Positions 10,834-23,278 of a stretch of 64,000 nt of DNA are shown here, in pieces. The notes below the pieces were generated by a model. That model had not been told where the DNA came from and made no database searches. It saw only the letters and a program-made list of their open reading frames with translations. The translations under genes were made by a program, and so were the position numbers. This DNA is from Panaeolus papilionaceus (lineage: Eukaryota; Basidiomycota; Agaricomycetes; Agaricales). Position 1 is the stretch's first letter, and the number at the start of each line of letters is the position of its first letter. The stretch lies in NCBI GenBank assembly GCA_015501605.1, contig JADNRZ010000006.1:1364001-1428000 (forward strand), given 5' to 3'.

Positions 10834-13017
10834 TCAATGCAGCCCAACAAACCTCCTCACCCTCATCCAAAGGTTCGTCGTCCAATCAAGCCCGAACCTC
10901 CCCTCATGTTCTCCATTCGCACTCGAATGGACAAACGGAGCCCATCCACCACCCAACCCTCCCATCGCAGCACCAGGGTTCTCCTCTTGCAACAAGATGG
11001 TCCTTCGATGCTCCGTGAACGTAAGCTTCCCGAGGGGCAACGGGTGCACGCTCGATACAACTGTAGAGAGAATGTAATCCTTCGAAGATGACTTCGACGA
11101 ATAGCCCTCTTTAATCTTATGCGGTGTCACCGGACGGCTAATATTGAAGTCGTCATCCGAGTCATCATCCGAATCGCTAGCAATACTATTGGCAACCGAG
11201 GCTGATGAAGGCGTTCGAAGCGACTCTGGTCGTTGCTTAGGCAGTGCGTCTGCATTGGCGGGATCCCATGCCTCAAAGTCTCCGCTTATCAGTTGCTTCC
11301 TCCTATCCCGACGGGAGCACTCCTTTCTCAGCACCTTCCAGCCTTTACGATGACAGCCCTCATTATTTCGAATGCGTCCCCACACGGCTGTACACATGCC
11401 GGTCCAATAGATCCCGTAGTTCACCTCGGCTCGTCGAAGGTTAGGACACAAGTCGGCTAGCCCTTCCATAAACTCGGCTGCCGTGTGCTCTTGTGAGGAG
11501 GCGACGCAGAGTTTACTATTGGATTGCGAGGATGTACTGTCGTTGTCATTGGTTGATGTGTGAGGAGGTGGCGTGTGTCGAGATGAGTAGGGGGTACTGC
11601 TGAGTCGTGTGTGTAGTGTGAGGTACTTGAGTGACTGAGGGAACTTGGTACGAAGCATCAAGGCATATAGCGTCTTTACGAATTTGCTTAACTGACTATC
11701 AAAAAATACTGGAGAGAAATAACATACCAATATCGGTGCTTTCGTTCGCATGGGGTGGGACAAGAACAACTCCCTATTCGTCGGCGAATCCTGGGAGTGA
11801 ATTTCCAGAGTCTCCAACTCCTCGAAGTGGTGTAAAACATCAAGCAACCCCGATGTAATACGCGTAACAAGAAGCCTCAGCTCCTTCAAGCCATATCTGC
11901 CATAGGCGTTCGGAACAAGAGAAGACAACGCATCAGCAATAGTATCAGGATTGGCAAAAGCCGGTCGTTCGTCCAATCCCCAAAGTGACAACCTTTCGAT
12001 GAACCTCTTCCGTCTCGTAGCAAAGAATGGGAGGAGATGGTAAGGTCCTTCGTACGCTCGAAGGTTGGGAAGAAGCGTCGCAATGGCAGAATCCGTTTTT
12101 CGAACCTTGAACCTGTCCTCAGACGTCGGAGGAAAGATGCACAAGGTATGCAGGGCCGCACACGCTCTGAGTGCAGGCAGCAAATTGACATCGCGAATGA
12201 CTGAGTAGGGAATCTTGAGCGCACGCAGTTGAGTGCCTGTCTGCTCCATCGCAGCGGGGAGAACACCGAATACTTCTGGAGGCACGTAGTTGGCCAGAAC
12301 CTCAAAGAGGCGCACAGCGGTATTCATGCGGGGTACAGTGATGGTTTGAATGACGTCAGGCTGAATGATTTTGTTGAGCACGTCGAGATCAACTCCTGCT
12401 GAATTCGATTCATGAATCGAGACCTGATTGGTGATATTGCCCTCCCAAGGCCACTGATCCAAATCTAATCGTTCCACGTATCGTAATGCTTTAGGTGCAA
12501 CTTCATCACCTTCCTCGCCAAACCCCACAAAAGCACTCGAATTAATCCACAACCTCGTCAGCCTCAACTTTGACAGCGCACTCCACCACCTCGGGGTCAA
12601 ATCAATACAATGCCACGACACCGACCTCAAATTCGGAAACTCGGGCAACACCTGCAGCGCCGCATCAATGATCAAGCCCGGATCCAAATCATCATTTTCG
12701 TCTCGTGGGGGAAAGCCCGCTCGAGTATACGGCGAAATCCAACACTGCTCAACAGCGTGCACAATATGGGGTTGTTTATAATATTCGAGTCGATGCATGA
12801 ACCTCGTAAAATAATGCTGGGGTCGGTTAATCGGGTGTTCATTATACGTCCGAAGGAAAGGCGAGACATCGAGCACTGTGAAGAGCGATGGCTGGGCGAG
12901 ACGAAGGAACCGCTTGTCGACGAGTGTGAGTGATCGAAGGTCGTTGGGTTTGAGATAAGAGAGAATGAGGAGCCATATTTCAGGAAGCAAGCCAGTGGTA
13001 CTGGTGGGCGAGTTCAT
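10834..13017 (-). CDS. F-box protein
   Basis: The frame starting at 13017 (MNSPTSTTGLLPEIW) gives about 727 residues, or about 709 if a 54-base in-frame intron is removed. An F-box lies right at the N-terminus: L-P-E-I-W-L-L-I-L-S-Y-L-K-P-N-D-L-R-S-L-T-L-V-D-K-R-F. The rest resembles the irregular leucine-rich repeats of fungal F-box proteins, and there is an acidic Ser/Asp patch near the C-terminus (SDSDDDSDDDF). F-box proteins recruit substrates to SCF ubiquitin ligases through SKP1. The frame stays open another 80 codons upstream, but that part is Pro/Arg-rich and unlike the family, so I take the later ATG. A likely intron (11727-11674, donor GTATGT) interrupts K-A-P-I-L / T-L-Y-A-L-M. Its 3' end is duplicated at 6665-6830. 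Confidence 0.75.
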   Translation of the reverse strand: MNSPTSTTGLLPEIWLLILSYLKPNDLRSLTLVDKRFLRLAQPSLFTVLDVSPFLRTYNEHPINRPQHYFTRFMHRLEYYKQPHIVHAVEQCWISPYTRAGFPPRDENDDLDPGLIIDAALQVLPEFPNLRSVSWHCIDLTPRWWSALSKLRLTRLWINSSAFVGFGEEGDEVAPKALRYVERLDLDQWPWEGNITNQVSIHESNSAGVDLDVLNKIIQPDVIQTITVPRMNTAVRLFEVLANYVPPEVFGVLPAAMEQTGTQLRALKIPYSVIRDVNLLPALRACAALHTLCIFPPTSEDRFKVRKTDSAIATLLPNLRAYEGPYHLLPFFATRRKRFIERLSLWGLDERPAFANPDTIADALSSLVPNAYGRYGLKELRLLVTRITSGLLDVLHHFEELETLEIHSQDSPTNRELFLSHPMRTKAPILVCYFSPVFFDSQLSKFVKTLYALMLRTKFPQSLKYLTLHTRLSSTPYSSRHTPPPHTSTNDNDSTSSQSNSKLCVASSQEHTAAEFMEGLADLCPNLRRAEVNYGIYWTGMCTAVWGRIRNNEGCHRKGWKVLRKECSRRDRRKQLISGDFEAWDPANADALPKQRPESLRTPSSASVANSIASDSDDDSDDDFNISRPVTPHKIKEGYSSKSSSKDYILSTVVSSVHPLPLGKLTFTEHRRTILLQEENPGAAMGGLGGGWAPFVHSSANGEHEGRFGLDWTTNLWMRVRRFVGLH

Positions 13018-13257
13018 AGATAAGGGCGCAGACGAGGTGAAGGTTATGTAGGCGAGACGTCGATCTAGGCTGGGCTGGTTGGTGTGAGGGGTGTCAAGCA
13101 ACTTTCTTGTCAGGGGTCTTGGGACCAGAGTATTAATACTTTCTGTCAATCTGGGGACTCGGCGAGATGTCCGGCGTTGGGGTAAATCTATTTGAGGTCC
13201 CGGTAAGGAGGAAGCGGGCGGTATCAGTGCAACATGCAAGCCGTCTAAATAGACCAA

Positions 13258-14894
13258 CCCAGTTTAGCAGACTTGGTACTTACGTACGGTGCTCCGTTAT
13301 GCACGTGAGAAATGACATCATAAGCGAGTCGTCTAATTAGGGGCCTAACAGCTTGGAGTTCGTTTGGAGATATAAAATAGTATAGAATTGACAGCGAGCA
13401 CTAGGACACTAACAGGACGAGAGAAAATTGTAAAAGAAAAAATGACGTAAAAAGGTATGCAACAAGAACTGAAAAAAAGGGGGGAGGGAAGGAAAAATGC
13501 GGCGATGAAAAAGTACAAATTGGAGAAGAAAAGAAGAGGGGGGTGAAAATAGAATGAAAGGGGAGAGAAAAAACACGCAAAAGCGACAATGAATTGAAAG
13601 GTTAAAAGTAAACACAGAAATAGACCAAGGAGACAACACAGGGAAAAAGAGAAAAAGGAAAGAGTAAAGAGTAAAGCCAAAACACAACAACAAGCACAGA
13701 TGATACTACTAATGTTCGAGGTGAGAATCAAACCATGGACGAAGGTGCGACAGGAGGGAGGGGAAGAGGCAGATATAGGCATCTGAGTGGTGGTGGTGGT
13801 TTGAAAGGGACGTGCGAAAGGGACGAGGGAAAGGAAGTCATGATCATGGAAACAGTCGTTAAAAATGAATGGAAAGAAAGACAAGCGAGTGACACGTAGA
13901 TATGAATTGCTGGGTTGAGATTGGGTTGCAGTAGGAGTGATAGCAGAATGACCGGTAGTGATGACCACGCGAAGGACACGGATGGGGCGGAGTGAAGTGA
14001 AAAAGCGACAGAAGTAGGATGGTGCGGGGAGAATGACGAGCGAAACGACCTCCAACATAAATTAAAAAAAGGGGAAGGAAGAGTAAAAAACCAGACTGTG
14101 ACAACAACACGAAATGCCAATGTAAAATGACAAGTACAGAGCAAAGAGACAGCGACATGGGATGAAGTTGAGTGAGTGACCGGGTGACATGAAAAGGGAA
14201 GAGAAGGGGGAAATTGCTAACGATGATTCTAAGAATAACACAATGATATAATGACAGATGATGGAGATGATAATGCCGATGTTGATATAAGGTGAGCGAG
14301 AGATTTGAATGACAGGTATGTTTGCGGTCTGAATGATGAGCGTCAATGCATGCGTCGATTATGTATGAAGAGGAGAGGGAGAGGATGACAATAAATGAGC
14401 GACTAGCAGTAGGGCAAGTCGAAAGAGTGTGAGGGTTTAATCATGACGAGGCAAAGTCGTAGACAATGCCACAAATGGCGAAAAATGCAGAGAGTGTGGG
14501 CCAACGGTCAAACCAAAATCAAAACCAAAAAAAATCAAATATCATAAACCATGAAAAGTGTGTGCGTGAGAGAATATGCCGTGAAAAAACCCTTGCTAAC
14601 TGCATGTCGAGTACTACATTGGAGAAGAAAAAGGAGAGCGTAAAAAGGGGCCAGGGGGAAGGAGGAGGGGGAGGAGAATAGAAGAAATACGAAAAAAGAA
14701 TGTGGTGCGTGTATGTGAAGGGTTTGAGGGGAATTCTCTCGACCTGTAAAGAGGGGTCTATAAAGTTCGTCGAATAACCACCTTCATTCCGTCGATTTCC
14801 GTCCGTTAACCCATGTTAGTGTGCGTGATCGACCCAAGAACCAGTCTCAAAACCAAATCATCCTGCTTTCTTGCTGCTTGCCCAATAAACCCAT
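13258..14894. other. Purine-rich intergenic region, no supported gene
   Basis: The plus strand is strongly purine-rich over about 13,400-14,700 (runs such as aaaaaaaggggggaggg). The open frames seen on the minus strand are strings of Phe, Leu, Ser and Pro with no domain, as expected from a pyrimidine-rich strand. I read this as non-coding sequence between the F-box gene and the 3' end of CCR4, possibly including a long 3' untranslated region. Confidence 0.5.
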
Positions 14895-17342
14895 CTACGA
14901 TGATGACGAAGATGATGTTGTCTTGGGAAGCGCAGGACGAGGTGGCTTGATGCGGAACTCGCTGACGATTGACACGTGGCTGTGAAGAGAAAGGCAAAAG
15001 CAAGAGCACCTTCAGCAACCTAACAAAACACAACAAAAATATAATGCTCACTCGGAGGGGTAATGAGGATTGGGGAACCCGACCACTTTCTCCAAGTAAC
15101 CCTTATCCACATCTCCCAGCACAGCCTTGACACCCAGTGTCGCATTCGAATACCAGACGTAGTCGAGAACACCCTGGAAACCTGGGGTATAATTTGTCAT
15201 CGACAACAGCTCACCAGCAGGCGCATTCGGGTTAGTCGCAGCTGCCTGCAGATCCGCATAGGCACTCTTCAATCCTAACCGGTGTCGAATTCCTTCACTC
15301 GTGTACCGCCCATAAATATGAGACATAAAGTCACCGTGGTCAGACGGTAACGAACCCGTGCTCAAGAACTCATAAACACCGGAATTGGGCACAGAGTTGA
15401 AATCACCGCAAATGATCAGCGGGATCTTCGTACCATCCGAGTACGTGGGGATGGGTCGGGGTGGTGTTGATGAGTCACCATTGGTACCGTCTGACCCATC
15501 CTTGCTCTCGGAATTGCCATTGCGCAAGGTAGGAGGTGGAGGATAGCGGGCGAAATGGTCTGCTTGCTTCTCGATTTCATCCACCAACAGCGCCACCTGG
15601 ACAAGCTTGACGTCGCGGTAAGCGTGATCCCAAGTGATGTGGACGTTAGCCACAATTAGACGGGTGCCAGTGTTGACATCCTCCAGCAGACAGACAATCG
15701 CAATGTTGTCCTTCTGAAGCACACGGTTGAACATGTCGTCTGTCTTCTTGAAGTCCTGACGTTGCATGGCCACGGAGCTAAACTCGATCTCGTTGAACTC
15801 CACGAGCTTGTACCTATAATAAAACAAAAAACATATCAGCGAATCAATTCCCAAAATAAGTATGTGGGGGAGATGACGCACCTGTCCTTCTTGTAGAAGA
15901 TGGCACAGCCATCTACCTGCATCTTCTCTGGTCCTGACATGGTCTTGAACCGCGACTTGGGGTGGAAAACTCCATCATAACCTTCTGGCGCGAGGCTGGT
16001 GAGGAAGAAGGTCTCGTATTGCGTCTTGTCGACTTCCTGCAAGCAGAGGAACTCTGCGTCGTAACTCTTGATTTCTTCAAGAATCTTATCCCTGCGATAT
16101 AACCATGCCAGAGCCCAGGATGGCGTATAGCCATACAGCTTCTCGGTGGCGTACTTCTCACAGAGGATGTTGAAGCAAAGAACCTTAAAGGTCTCCGCGT
16201 AAGGGTCCTGCTCCAGCGCTTCTAGCTCTGCAGGCTTCATCAGAGTCTTCCATGGACGGGGTGGGGGCGTTATACCCGGCCCTGCTGTATCCCGTAGGTA
16301 ACGAACGAGGGCTGCTGTACCCTCCTTCTGCACCATGGACTTGAGTTGTTGTGACAAGGGGTTACCCTCAACTCCAAGTGTTTGTAGCTGGTGCATATTC
16401 CCTAGTTCATTAGGGAGTGTTACGAGGTTGTTGTCGAAAATGTAAAACTCCTTGAGCTGTGTGAGTAGACCCACCTCAGCGGGGAGGGAGCTGAGATTAT
16501 TGGCGGAGAGATCAAGAAGTTCCAGGTGTCGCAGCTTTGAGATTTCTGGAGGGACATTTCCAAGGTCGTTGTGATTTAGGTAGAGTTGTGTGAGGAATGT
16601 GAAGGAGAAGAGACCGGAGGTTGAGGGGAGATTCTTGAGACGCAGACCTCCCATATCGAGAGAGTTCCATGTACTCGCTGGTGGCTTCGAGTCTGATGAA
16701 TTCTCTTGTTCCTGAATAGGACCCACTGTTGATGAAGGATGATTTAGGGCACTATTTGGAGCATTGGGTGATGAGTCTGGTGATTTGGACGAGTTTCCAT
16801 TCTCCTCTGGAGGTGGTCGGACAAGATTGGGGTTTGTGATGGGAATAGCGGATCTGACGGTACGAGCGGCCATTGCACTAGCTCTTGCTCTATGAAAAGG
16901 AGATCTAGCTTGACGAGACATCTAATATAAAAAATAGGTATAAAAATATTAAGAATATTCGAGTTAAATAATATGATGAATGATAACATACCTCACACTT
17001 CATAAGCTGCTGCTGCCAATGATGGGTCATGGCGGGAGTATGTGGAGAGCTAGTTAACATGTGCTGCTGGTGATTATGAGCGGTAGGAGGTGAATTAAAG
17101 TGGGATAAAGAATTCTGGTGATGATGCATTGGCGGGTGGTTTAGAGGATGATGTGGTGGTGGATGTTGCAGTGCTCCATTAGTGTACAAAGCATATCCTG
17201 GTGAAGCTGGAGGAGGTCCAACTGAAGATTGCTGAGCAGACTGCTGCTGCTGCTGGTGGAACATTTGCATGCGCCATGGGCTGTTGTCGTGCTGAGTTGA
17301 AAGCTTGTGCGAGATGCCTGGTGATTGTTGTGGGTAATACAT
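14895..17342 (-). CDS. CCR4: CCR4 poly(A) deadenylase (CCR4-NOT catalytic subunit)
   Basis: Exons read: 17342-16992, 16921-15882, 15813-15052 and 14979-14895. Order of parts: a Gln/His/Pro-rich N-terminus; H-W-Q-Q-Q-L-M-K-C-E joined to M-S-R-Q-A-R-S; four or five leucine-rich repeats (L-Y-L-N-H-N-D-L, L-D-L-S-A-N-N-L); then the endonuclease/exonuclease/phosphatase fold. Catalytic signatures are all present: F-N-I-L-C, L-C-L-Q-E-V-D, N-V-H-I-T-W-D, I-C-G-D-F-N-S, L-D-Y-V-W and the final S-D-H-V-S-I formed across the last intron. CCR4 shortens mRNA poly(A) tails, docking through the leucine-rich repeats on CAF1. The start at 17342 is provisional: the frame stays open upstream to an acceptor-like TAATAG, so a further 5' exon is possible. 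Divergent from the mevalonate gene at 18257. Confidence 0.93.
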
Positions 17343-18256
17343 CGCATTTGCGAGCCGATGTATAAGTCCAAGCTGGCTCTCAAGCTATTAATTATAAAGA
17401 AAAAGTCAAGAAAAAAGGGTTGTCGTCGCTGTTGATAACGGAGAGATGGTGGTGGTCACTGCCTTTGTTGTTGGTCCAAGGAAACACTGGCACTCTAGAG
17501 ACCTCGACAGCAATACAACGTGAGAATCAGCTTACCAATCATTCAGATCTTCAAAGGTCCACGCAATTGCTTTAGAGTTCATCGAATATTCACCTTTTTG
17601 AATCTATTTTCTTTCTTTATGTCTTTCTTATATTTCTGATCGTTGTTATCTTGAAAACTTTTCAATTGTTCAAAGTCTTCAGGGTTATTTCAGGTCCGTC
17701 AATAACCAACCGCTAGTTCCTGATGCAACGAGGCGCGTGGAGCTACCGAAAATGAAAGAAGCCATTTATTTACATATTAACCTTGCTTGACTTTATATTC
17801 AATCTTATCCGCCTTCAAGCACTACTGGTAGTTTTACTTTTTATTATTATAAGCGCTGAGAATGAATAACAACTCGAACAGCACTGCCATTGTTGTCGCA
17901 ATTTCGGCAATACGCAAACCCGAGATATCATTCGGCCGTTGTTCTTGACAGTCAACTCTCCACAGACATTTACCTACGACAGAGACGCTCTACTCATCCT
18001 TCGACAGCATTTGATCCAGCCGGAACCTTATGTCATCCGACAACTGCTATAAAACACCCAAATTATATTTATTCTTGACATTCTTCCGTCTTATACCGGT
18101 CATGTTTAATAAAATATAAACCACGGACAATATAACGATCCGGTCAATGCGCAAGAATGTTGAAAAACGCGCTAATTAACGTCGTTTAATGATCTCGTAC
18201 GAGATTAAAAGCTAACCATCTCATTTTGTTTTCATCACTCCTTCCTCTGTTCCATC
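17343..18256. promoter_or_regulatory. Divergent promoter region between CCR4 and MVD1
   Basis: About 0.9 kb separates two diverging start codons. It is AT-rich with pyrimidine tracts near both ends and may include a 5' exon of CCR4. No coding frame here is convincing. It must hold the promoters of both genes, but I cannot point to specific factor sites. Confidence 0.5.
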
Positions 18257-19592
18257 ATGTCCACTTACCAGGCAACTGCTACTGCTCCAGTCAACATCGC
18301 AGTAATCAAGTATGTTGCTCATTAAAAACATATAAACCCATGTATTAATTTAAATTGTTGCAGATACTGGGGTAAACGCGACACCAAGCTCATCTTGCCC
18401 ACCAACTCGTCGCTCTCTGTCACTCTCGATCAAGACAATCTGCGATCTACCACAACATCGCGCGCCGATCCATCATTCACCAGTGACACGCTCTGGCTTA
18501 ACGGTGTCGAAGATGAGATCAAACCAGAAGGACGTCTGTCGACGTGTATCAAAGAGATGAAGCGTCTCCGCAAGGAACTCGAGGATAAGGACGCATCTCT
18601 TCCAAAGGTATATATTAATTCTAGAACAAATTCAAGATAGTTCCAACTAAAATCGAATCTAGTTATCAACATTCCACGTCCACATCGCTTCATACAACAA
18701 CTTCCCCACCGCCGCCGGACTCGCTTCCTCCGCATCCGGCTTTGCAGCTCTCGTCTCCTCCCTCGCACTTCTCTACCAACTTCCCGCAACCCCCTCCGAG
18801 CTCTCCCTCATCTCCCGTCAAGGCTCGGGCTCCGCATGCCGCTCCCTCTTCGGCGGATTCGTCGCATGGGAGATGGGCACATCCCCCAACGGCACCGACT
18901 CGCTCGCCGTACAAGTCGCTCCAGAGACCCACTGGCCCGACCTCCACGCCCTCATCTGCGTCGTCTCATCCGCTAAGAAGGGCACATCCTCCACCAGCGG
19001 CATGCAGCGCAGCGTCGCCACCAGTCCCCTCCTCCAACACCGCATCAAACACGTCGTCCCCGAGCGTATGAAAAATATGATCCGCGCCATTCAAGAGAAG
19101 GATTTCGACAGCTTTGCGCAGATCACGATGGCGGATTCGAATCAGTTCCATGCAGTGGCGTTGGACACGGAGCCTCCTATCTTTTACATGAACGACGTGT
19201 CGAGGGCCATTATCGCGTTGATCGTCGAGCTAAACAGGGTGTCGGTGGAAGCTGGGAATGGATACGTTGCTGCGTACACTTACGATGCTGGCCCTAATGC
19301 TGTTATCTATGTCCGCGAGAAGGACCTCAAGAGGGTGTTCCAGCTCGTGTTGGCTTACTTCCCTCAACCTGCTGGTGAATTCAAGGATCTTCTCAACGTG
19401 TTCGGAGGAAACGTGCAGGATATTAACGTCCACGCTGCGATCCCTGAAGGATTCAACAAGGACGTCGCAGCAACTTGGGAAGTCGGAGCTGTCAAGGGAT
19501 TCATTCACACCAAGGTAGGAGATGGACCCAGGAAGTTGGAGGCATCCGACTCTCTCTTGGGTGTAGATGGATTCCCTAAGACCCTCGCTTAA
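18257..19592 (+). CDS. MVD1: Mevalonate diphosphate decarboxylase
   Basis: Three exons (18257-18309, 18364-18607 and 18663-19592) encode 408 residues, close to the fungal norm of about 400. The enzyme converts mevalonate 5-diphosphate to isopentenyl diphosphate with ATP, the last step of the mevalonate route toward ergosterol. Family marks: A-P-V-N-I-A-V-I-K-Y-W-G-K-R near the N-terminus; N-N-F-P-T-A-A-G-L-A-S-S-A-S-G, the GHMP ATP-binding loop; G-S-G-S-A-C-R-S-L-F-G-G-F; and A-Y-T-Y-D-A-G-P-N-A with the catalytic-region Asp. The first intron splits the Lys codon of IKYWGK, with an unambiguous GTATGT donor. Nothing appears broken. Confidence 0.97.
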
Positions 19593-19894
19593 AATACGTA
19601 ATATAATAACACTACTATCCTCTCTTATCTTTGGGATACGACGCAGGAATTTGAACACTCATGGAACACACAAATTTTTGATCACCCCAAAACGGAAATA
19701 AATCCCTGATATGGAAATAAGTACCCCTATGATAACAACTCACCAGAGGTCTTACTCTTTCTCGAAAACGCAGTTCACAGAATTCAAAGCATCAACGAAA
19801 ATAAATTTAAATTACATCTAATGGTTACAATCTCAACAATTAGTTAATTTTGGATTTCACTCTGTCCCATTACATCGACCACTGTACTGGCTAA

Positions 19895-22800
19895 TCAAGT
19901 CTGAACACCGACGATAGGGCTCAACCAAGACTCGTAATCCTCCTGTCTTGAGGGATCTCCGAATGGCTTGAGTGCGCGAAGGAGGAACCTGTATTGGCCG
20001 TTGGGAATGACGGTGCCGTTGGCGAAAGTGGGAGCAGTGAGATCGAGGACGCTCCATGCGTTTCCTCCACCGGAGTTCTATTAAGAAAAGCATCAGTATT
20101 CCAATTCATCAAATGATGTAGACTGGGAAAATACTAACCTCGTTCTGGCGGGTAAGATAAGAAAGCGACGACAGCGTGCCCATAATCTTCACATTCGCGA
20201 ATGAAGATCCTTTCGAAGGATGGAAGATGGGGAAAGTGAAGATTGGAGCCAATCCAAACAATCCACGAGGGGCAATCGTAGGCGTGAACTTGATGTTGGG
20301 GTCAACGACATCAATCTGGAGGGATCGGGTACCGAACACCAAGCGCCAGAGGAGAGCGGGGTAGTCGTCGCCCTGGAAAGTATAGTTGGTAGGCGCAGTC
20401 TGCGCTGAACCAGTGCTATCGAGCAAAGTGGGAAGCTTGTATCCAAAGTAGGTATCCGTATCATCGACGACCTTCTTATCCTTCAAACTTCCATGCAAGC
20501 CGAGGTACGACACATGGTACCTCTCCCCACCCGAGGACTCGTCGACTTGGATGAAGCCGCTGTAGACAGGGAAAGTAGCCTTGTCAACCCTAGGAGAGGT
20601 GAAGAGTGCAGCGACGGTGATGGATTGACCGGGGCGGAGGGTGATAGAGCTGGGGACGATGGTGACGCCGGCGGGGGCGGAGGTGAGAGGCACAGGGCCG
20701 AGAGCGGGGAAGATGGAGCCTGGCTTGACGGTTTGAGCTGTTCCAGCGGGGACGTGGGTGAGCTTGAACCTCTTGACGGCAGTGCCAGTGTTGCGAACGG
20801 TGAAGGTTTGGCTATGAACATCACCAGTAAGAAAAAGTAAACAACAAGGAATAATGAAACAGAGGACGCACAGAGGCTTGAAGTTGGCAGTATCATTCAA
20901 CACCAATTGTCCAGGGGAGATGATAGTCTCAGCATGGAGAGCCCTGTACACATCAACCAATCCAGCACCAGCCTGAGTGAGAGTCTGGAGGGGAGCATCG
21001 TCGTTCTTGCTTGACTGGATCTTGTTGGCAGTAGTCTCAAAGAGGTCACGGGCAACATGCCTAGCAGCGACACCCTTGCCTTTGGCCTGGAGGAGAAGAG
21101 CTGCGCTGCCGGCAACGAAGGGGCAAGCCATTGAGGTTCCAGACTTGACTCCGAAGCCTCCAAGGTTGAGAGGGATGGTGGACATGATGTTTCCACCGGG
21201 AGCAGCGACGGCAGGCTTGAACAAAAGTTGGTTGGATGGGCCATAACTAAGGTGTGTACAAGTTGATAAGAAAATGATTCATAGGAAAATAGAGGGCAAT
21301 TCACGTACGAAGAGAACGAGGACATCAAACCACCAGCGGGGTCAGGGTAGTTGAAGGATGCACCAGTCTGGGGGAAGGCGATGGACACATTGACGCCAGC
21401 AGCGACTTGCTTGACGAGCTGTTCACATAAACGTATGAGAAAGAATTCAAGCCATCGGGATTTAGATCACTCACGAATTCACCATCAGCAGCCTGAATCA
21501 AAGAGGCTCTGAAGCTTCCAACGCTGATACCACCAAAGCCACTGCCGTTGCTATAATATAGAGTCAGAATAATTGTAAGTAACACCTGGATCCACTGGAC
21601 TCACTCATAGATGAATGCAATCTTTGCGCCCTTAGCAGCGATGTTGTCGATCTTCTGAGTCTGCAGAACGAATTTAATAAATGGCAAAACCACCACAACT
21701 TGGATAAGTCACTTACGAAGGGGCAAGTTCCGCGCCTGATCACCACAACGTAGTTGGCCAAATCAGGAGTGCTGGCAGGGAGAGGGTCGCAAGCATCGTT
21801 GGAGACGGTGATATCATGGGAAACAGCGTAGACGGGGAGAGTCTCAAGAACGGGCCAAGGGTCGGGAGAGAAGTAAGTGACCGGATGACGATCAGCGCCC
21901 ACGACAGTTGCGTTTTGCAAAGGAATGACAATGCTAAAATTTTGGTCAACAGTTGCAATATCTTCCAGAGTAGGGGAGGTACATACTTGTTGACACTGGC
22001 AACAGAGATAACGTCGACAGCGTTTCCTGGGGCAGAGGAGTACCATGATCCAGAAGCACCGTCGTTACCGGCGGCAATGGTAACGATTATTCCTTGGTTA
22101 GCAATACGGCTTGCAACAACAGCACTGGAGGAAGTAGACCAGCCATCGGCACCGCCAAGGGAAAGAGTGAGGATATCGTTTCCGTCCTTGACCCCACGGA
22201 GGAGAGCATCAACGATAACTGTGCGTGAAAGAAAATCTGAGCATCTTAAGCAAAAAAGTCAATTTGAAATGCTTACTCTCTTCAGTAGCGGAGCCATCGC
22301 AACCGAAAACACGGTAACCAGACAAAAGGGCGTCAGGAGCAACACCAAGCACGCCATAGGGATTGCCCGCCTGAGCAGCGATAGTTCCAGCGACGTGGGT
22401 TCCGTGGCCGTTACAGTCCTGAGGATCGTCATCGGGAATGGGCTCATTGGTACCGTCATAGGCGTCTCCAGCAAAATCGTAACCGGTGAAAACGAGTTTT
22501 CCGGGGCCGATGCCTCCTCCGAGAGTGGGATGAGTGTAGTCAATACCAGTGTCGATACTGGAATACTGTCAGAAAGGAGAGATAAAAATAAGGAACCAAA
22601 AAACGTACACTCCGATCTTGATACCCTTTCCCGTGATACCCTCGCGATGAAGCTTGTCAACACCAGTCATGACGTGGGTTGAGAAAGGAGTGGGAGGGAG
22701 TTCAGGATCGTCCAAGCCAGTGATGACATGGTCTTTAGCAAGACTGAAACGGTTGAGTGAATAAGTAGACAATAACGGAAACGCGAATTTGAGACTTACG

Positions 22801-23278
22801 TGGGGATGGAAAAGATACGGAGGGGTCGGATGGCCTTGATACCAGGGGTGTTTGCGATAGCGGCGGCATCTTCAGCATCCTGGGGTAATTGTCAGACTCG
22901 AATTGTTGCAAAGTAGAACGTGAAATACAAACATTCAAGACGAGAGACGCTCCAACAAACAAACCTTCGACATCGAACTCCTTGGTCACTTCAAAGGCAA
23001 CATCACGAGCTGCGATTTCAGAATAGACGGCGTCGAGTGACTATACAATTCCACGCATGAGAATGTTTCAACACTAAAAGAAAATACTAAATACTAACAC
23101 GAGTAAAGGAACGTTTCAAGTTGGGTATGCTGGCAAGATCCTCAACTTCAATAATGTATTTGTTGGGAACGGTGCCAGAGAGGGTGGTTGTCTTTTTGAC
23201 TGCTGAAAGAGGGACAACGGCAAGCGCAACGCTTACCAACAAGGACGAGAAAAGCGCTGAGAGCGCGACGTTTCTCAT
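19895..23278 (-). CDS. Secreted subtilisin-like serine protease with PA and Fn3-like domains
   Basis: About 13 exons with short introns give roughly 900 residues. Start at 23278 opens a signal peptide (LSALFSSLLVSVALAVVPLS), followed by an inhibitor-I9-like propeptide (N-K-Y-I-I-E-V). The S8 catalytic triad is complete: Asp in D-T-G-I-D-Y-T-H-P, His in N-G-H-G-T-H-V-A-G-T, Ser in S-G-T-S-M-A-C-P, plus the oxyanion Asn in A-A-G-N-D-G. A protease-associated insert (V-V-I-R-R-G-T-C-P-F) lies between His and Ser. After the catalytic domain comes Q-T-F-T-V-R-N-T-G and an Fn3-like region, as in large fungal subtilases related to bacterial Vpr. The last exon ends S-P-I-V-G-V-Q-T at 19895. Likely an extracellular protease for nutrition or attack. 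It is tail-to-tail with MVD1. Confidence 0.93.

Noticed and set aside
13345..14058. 237-codon minus-strand frame rich in Phe, Leu and Ser
   Set aside because: It lies in pyrimidine-rich DNA where stops are rare by composition. There is no domain and neighbouring frames look the same.
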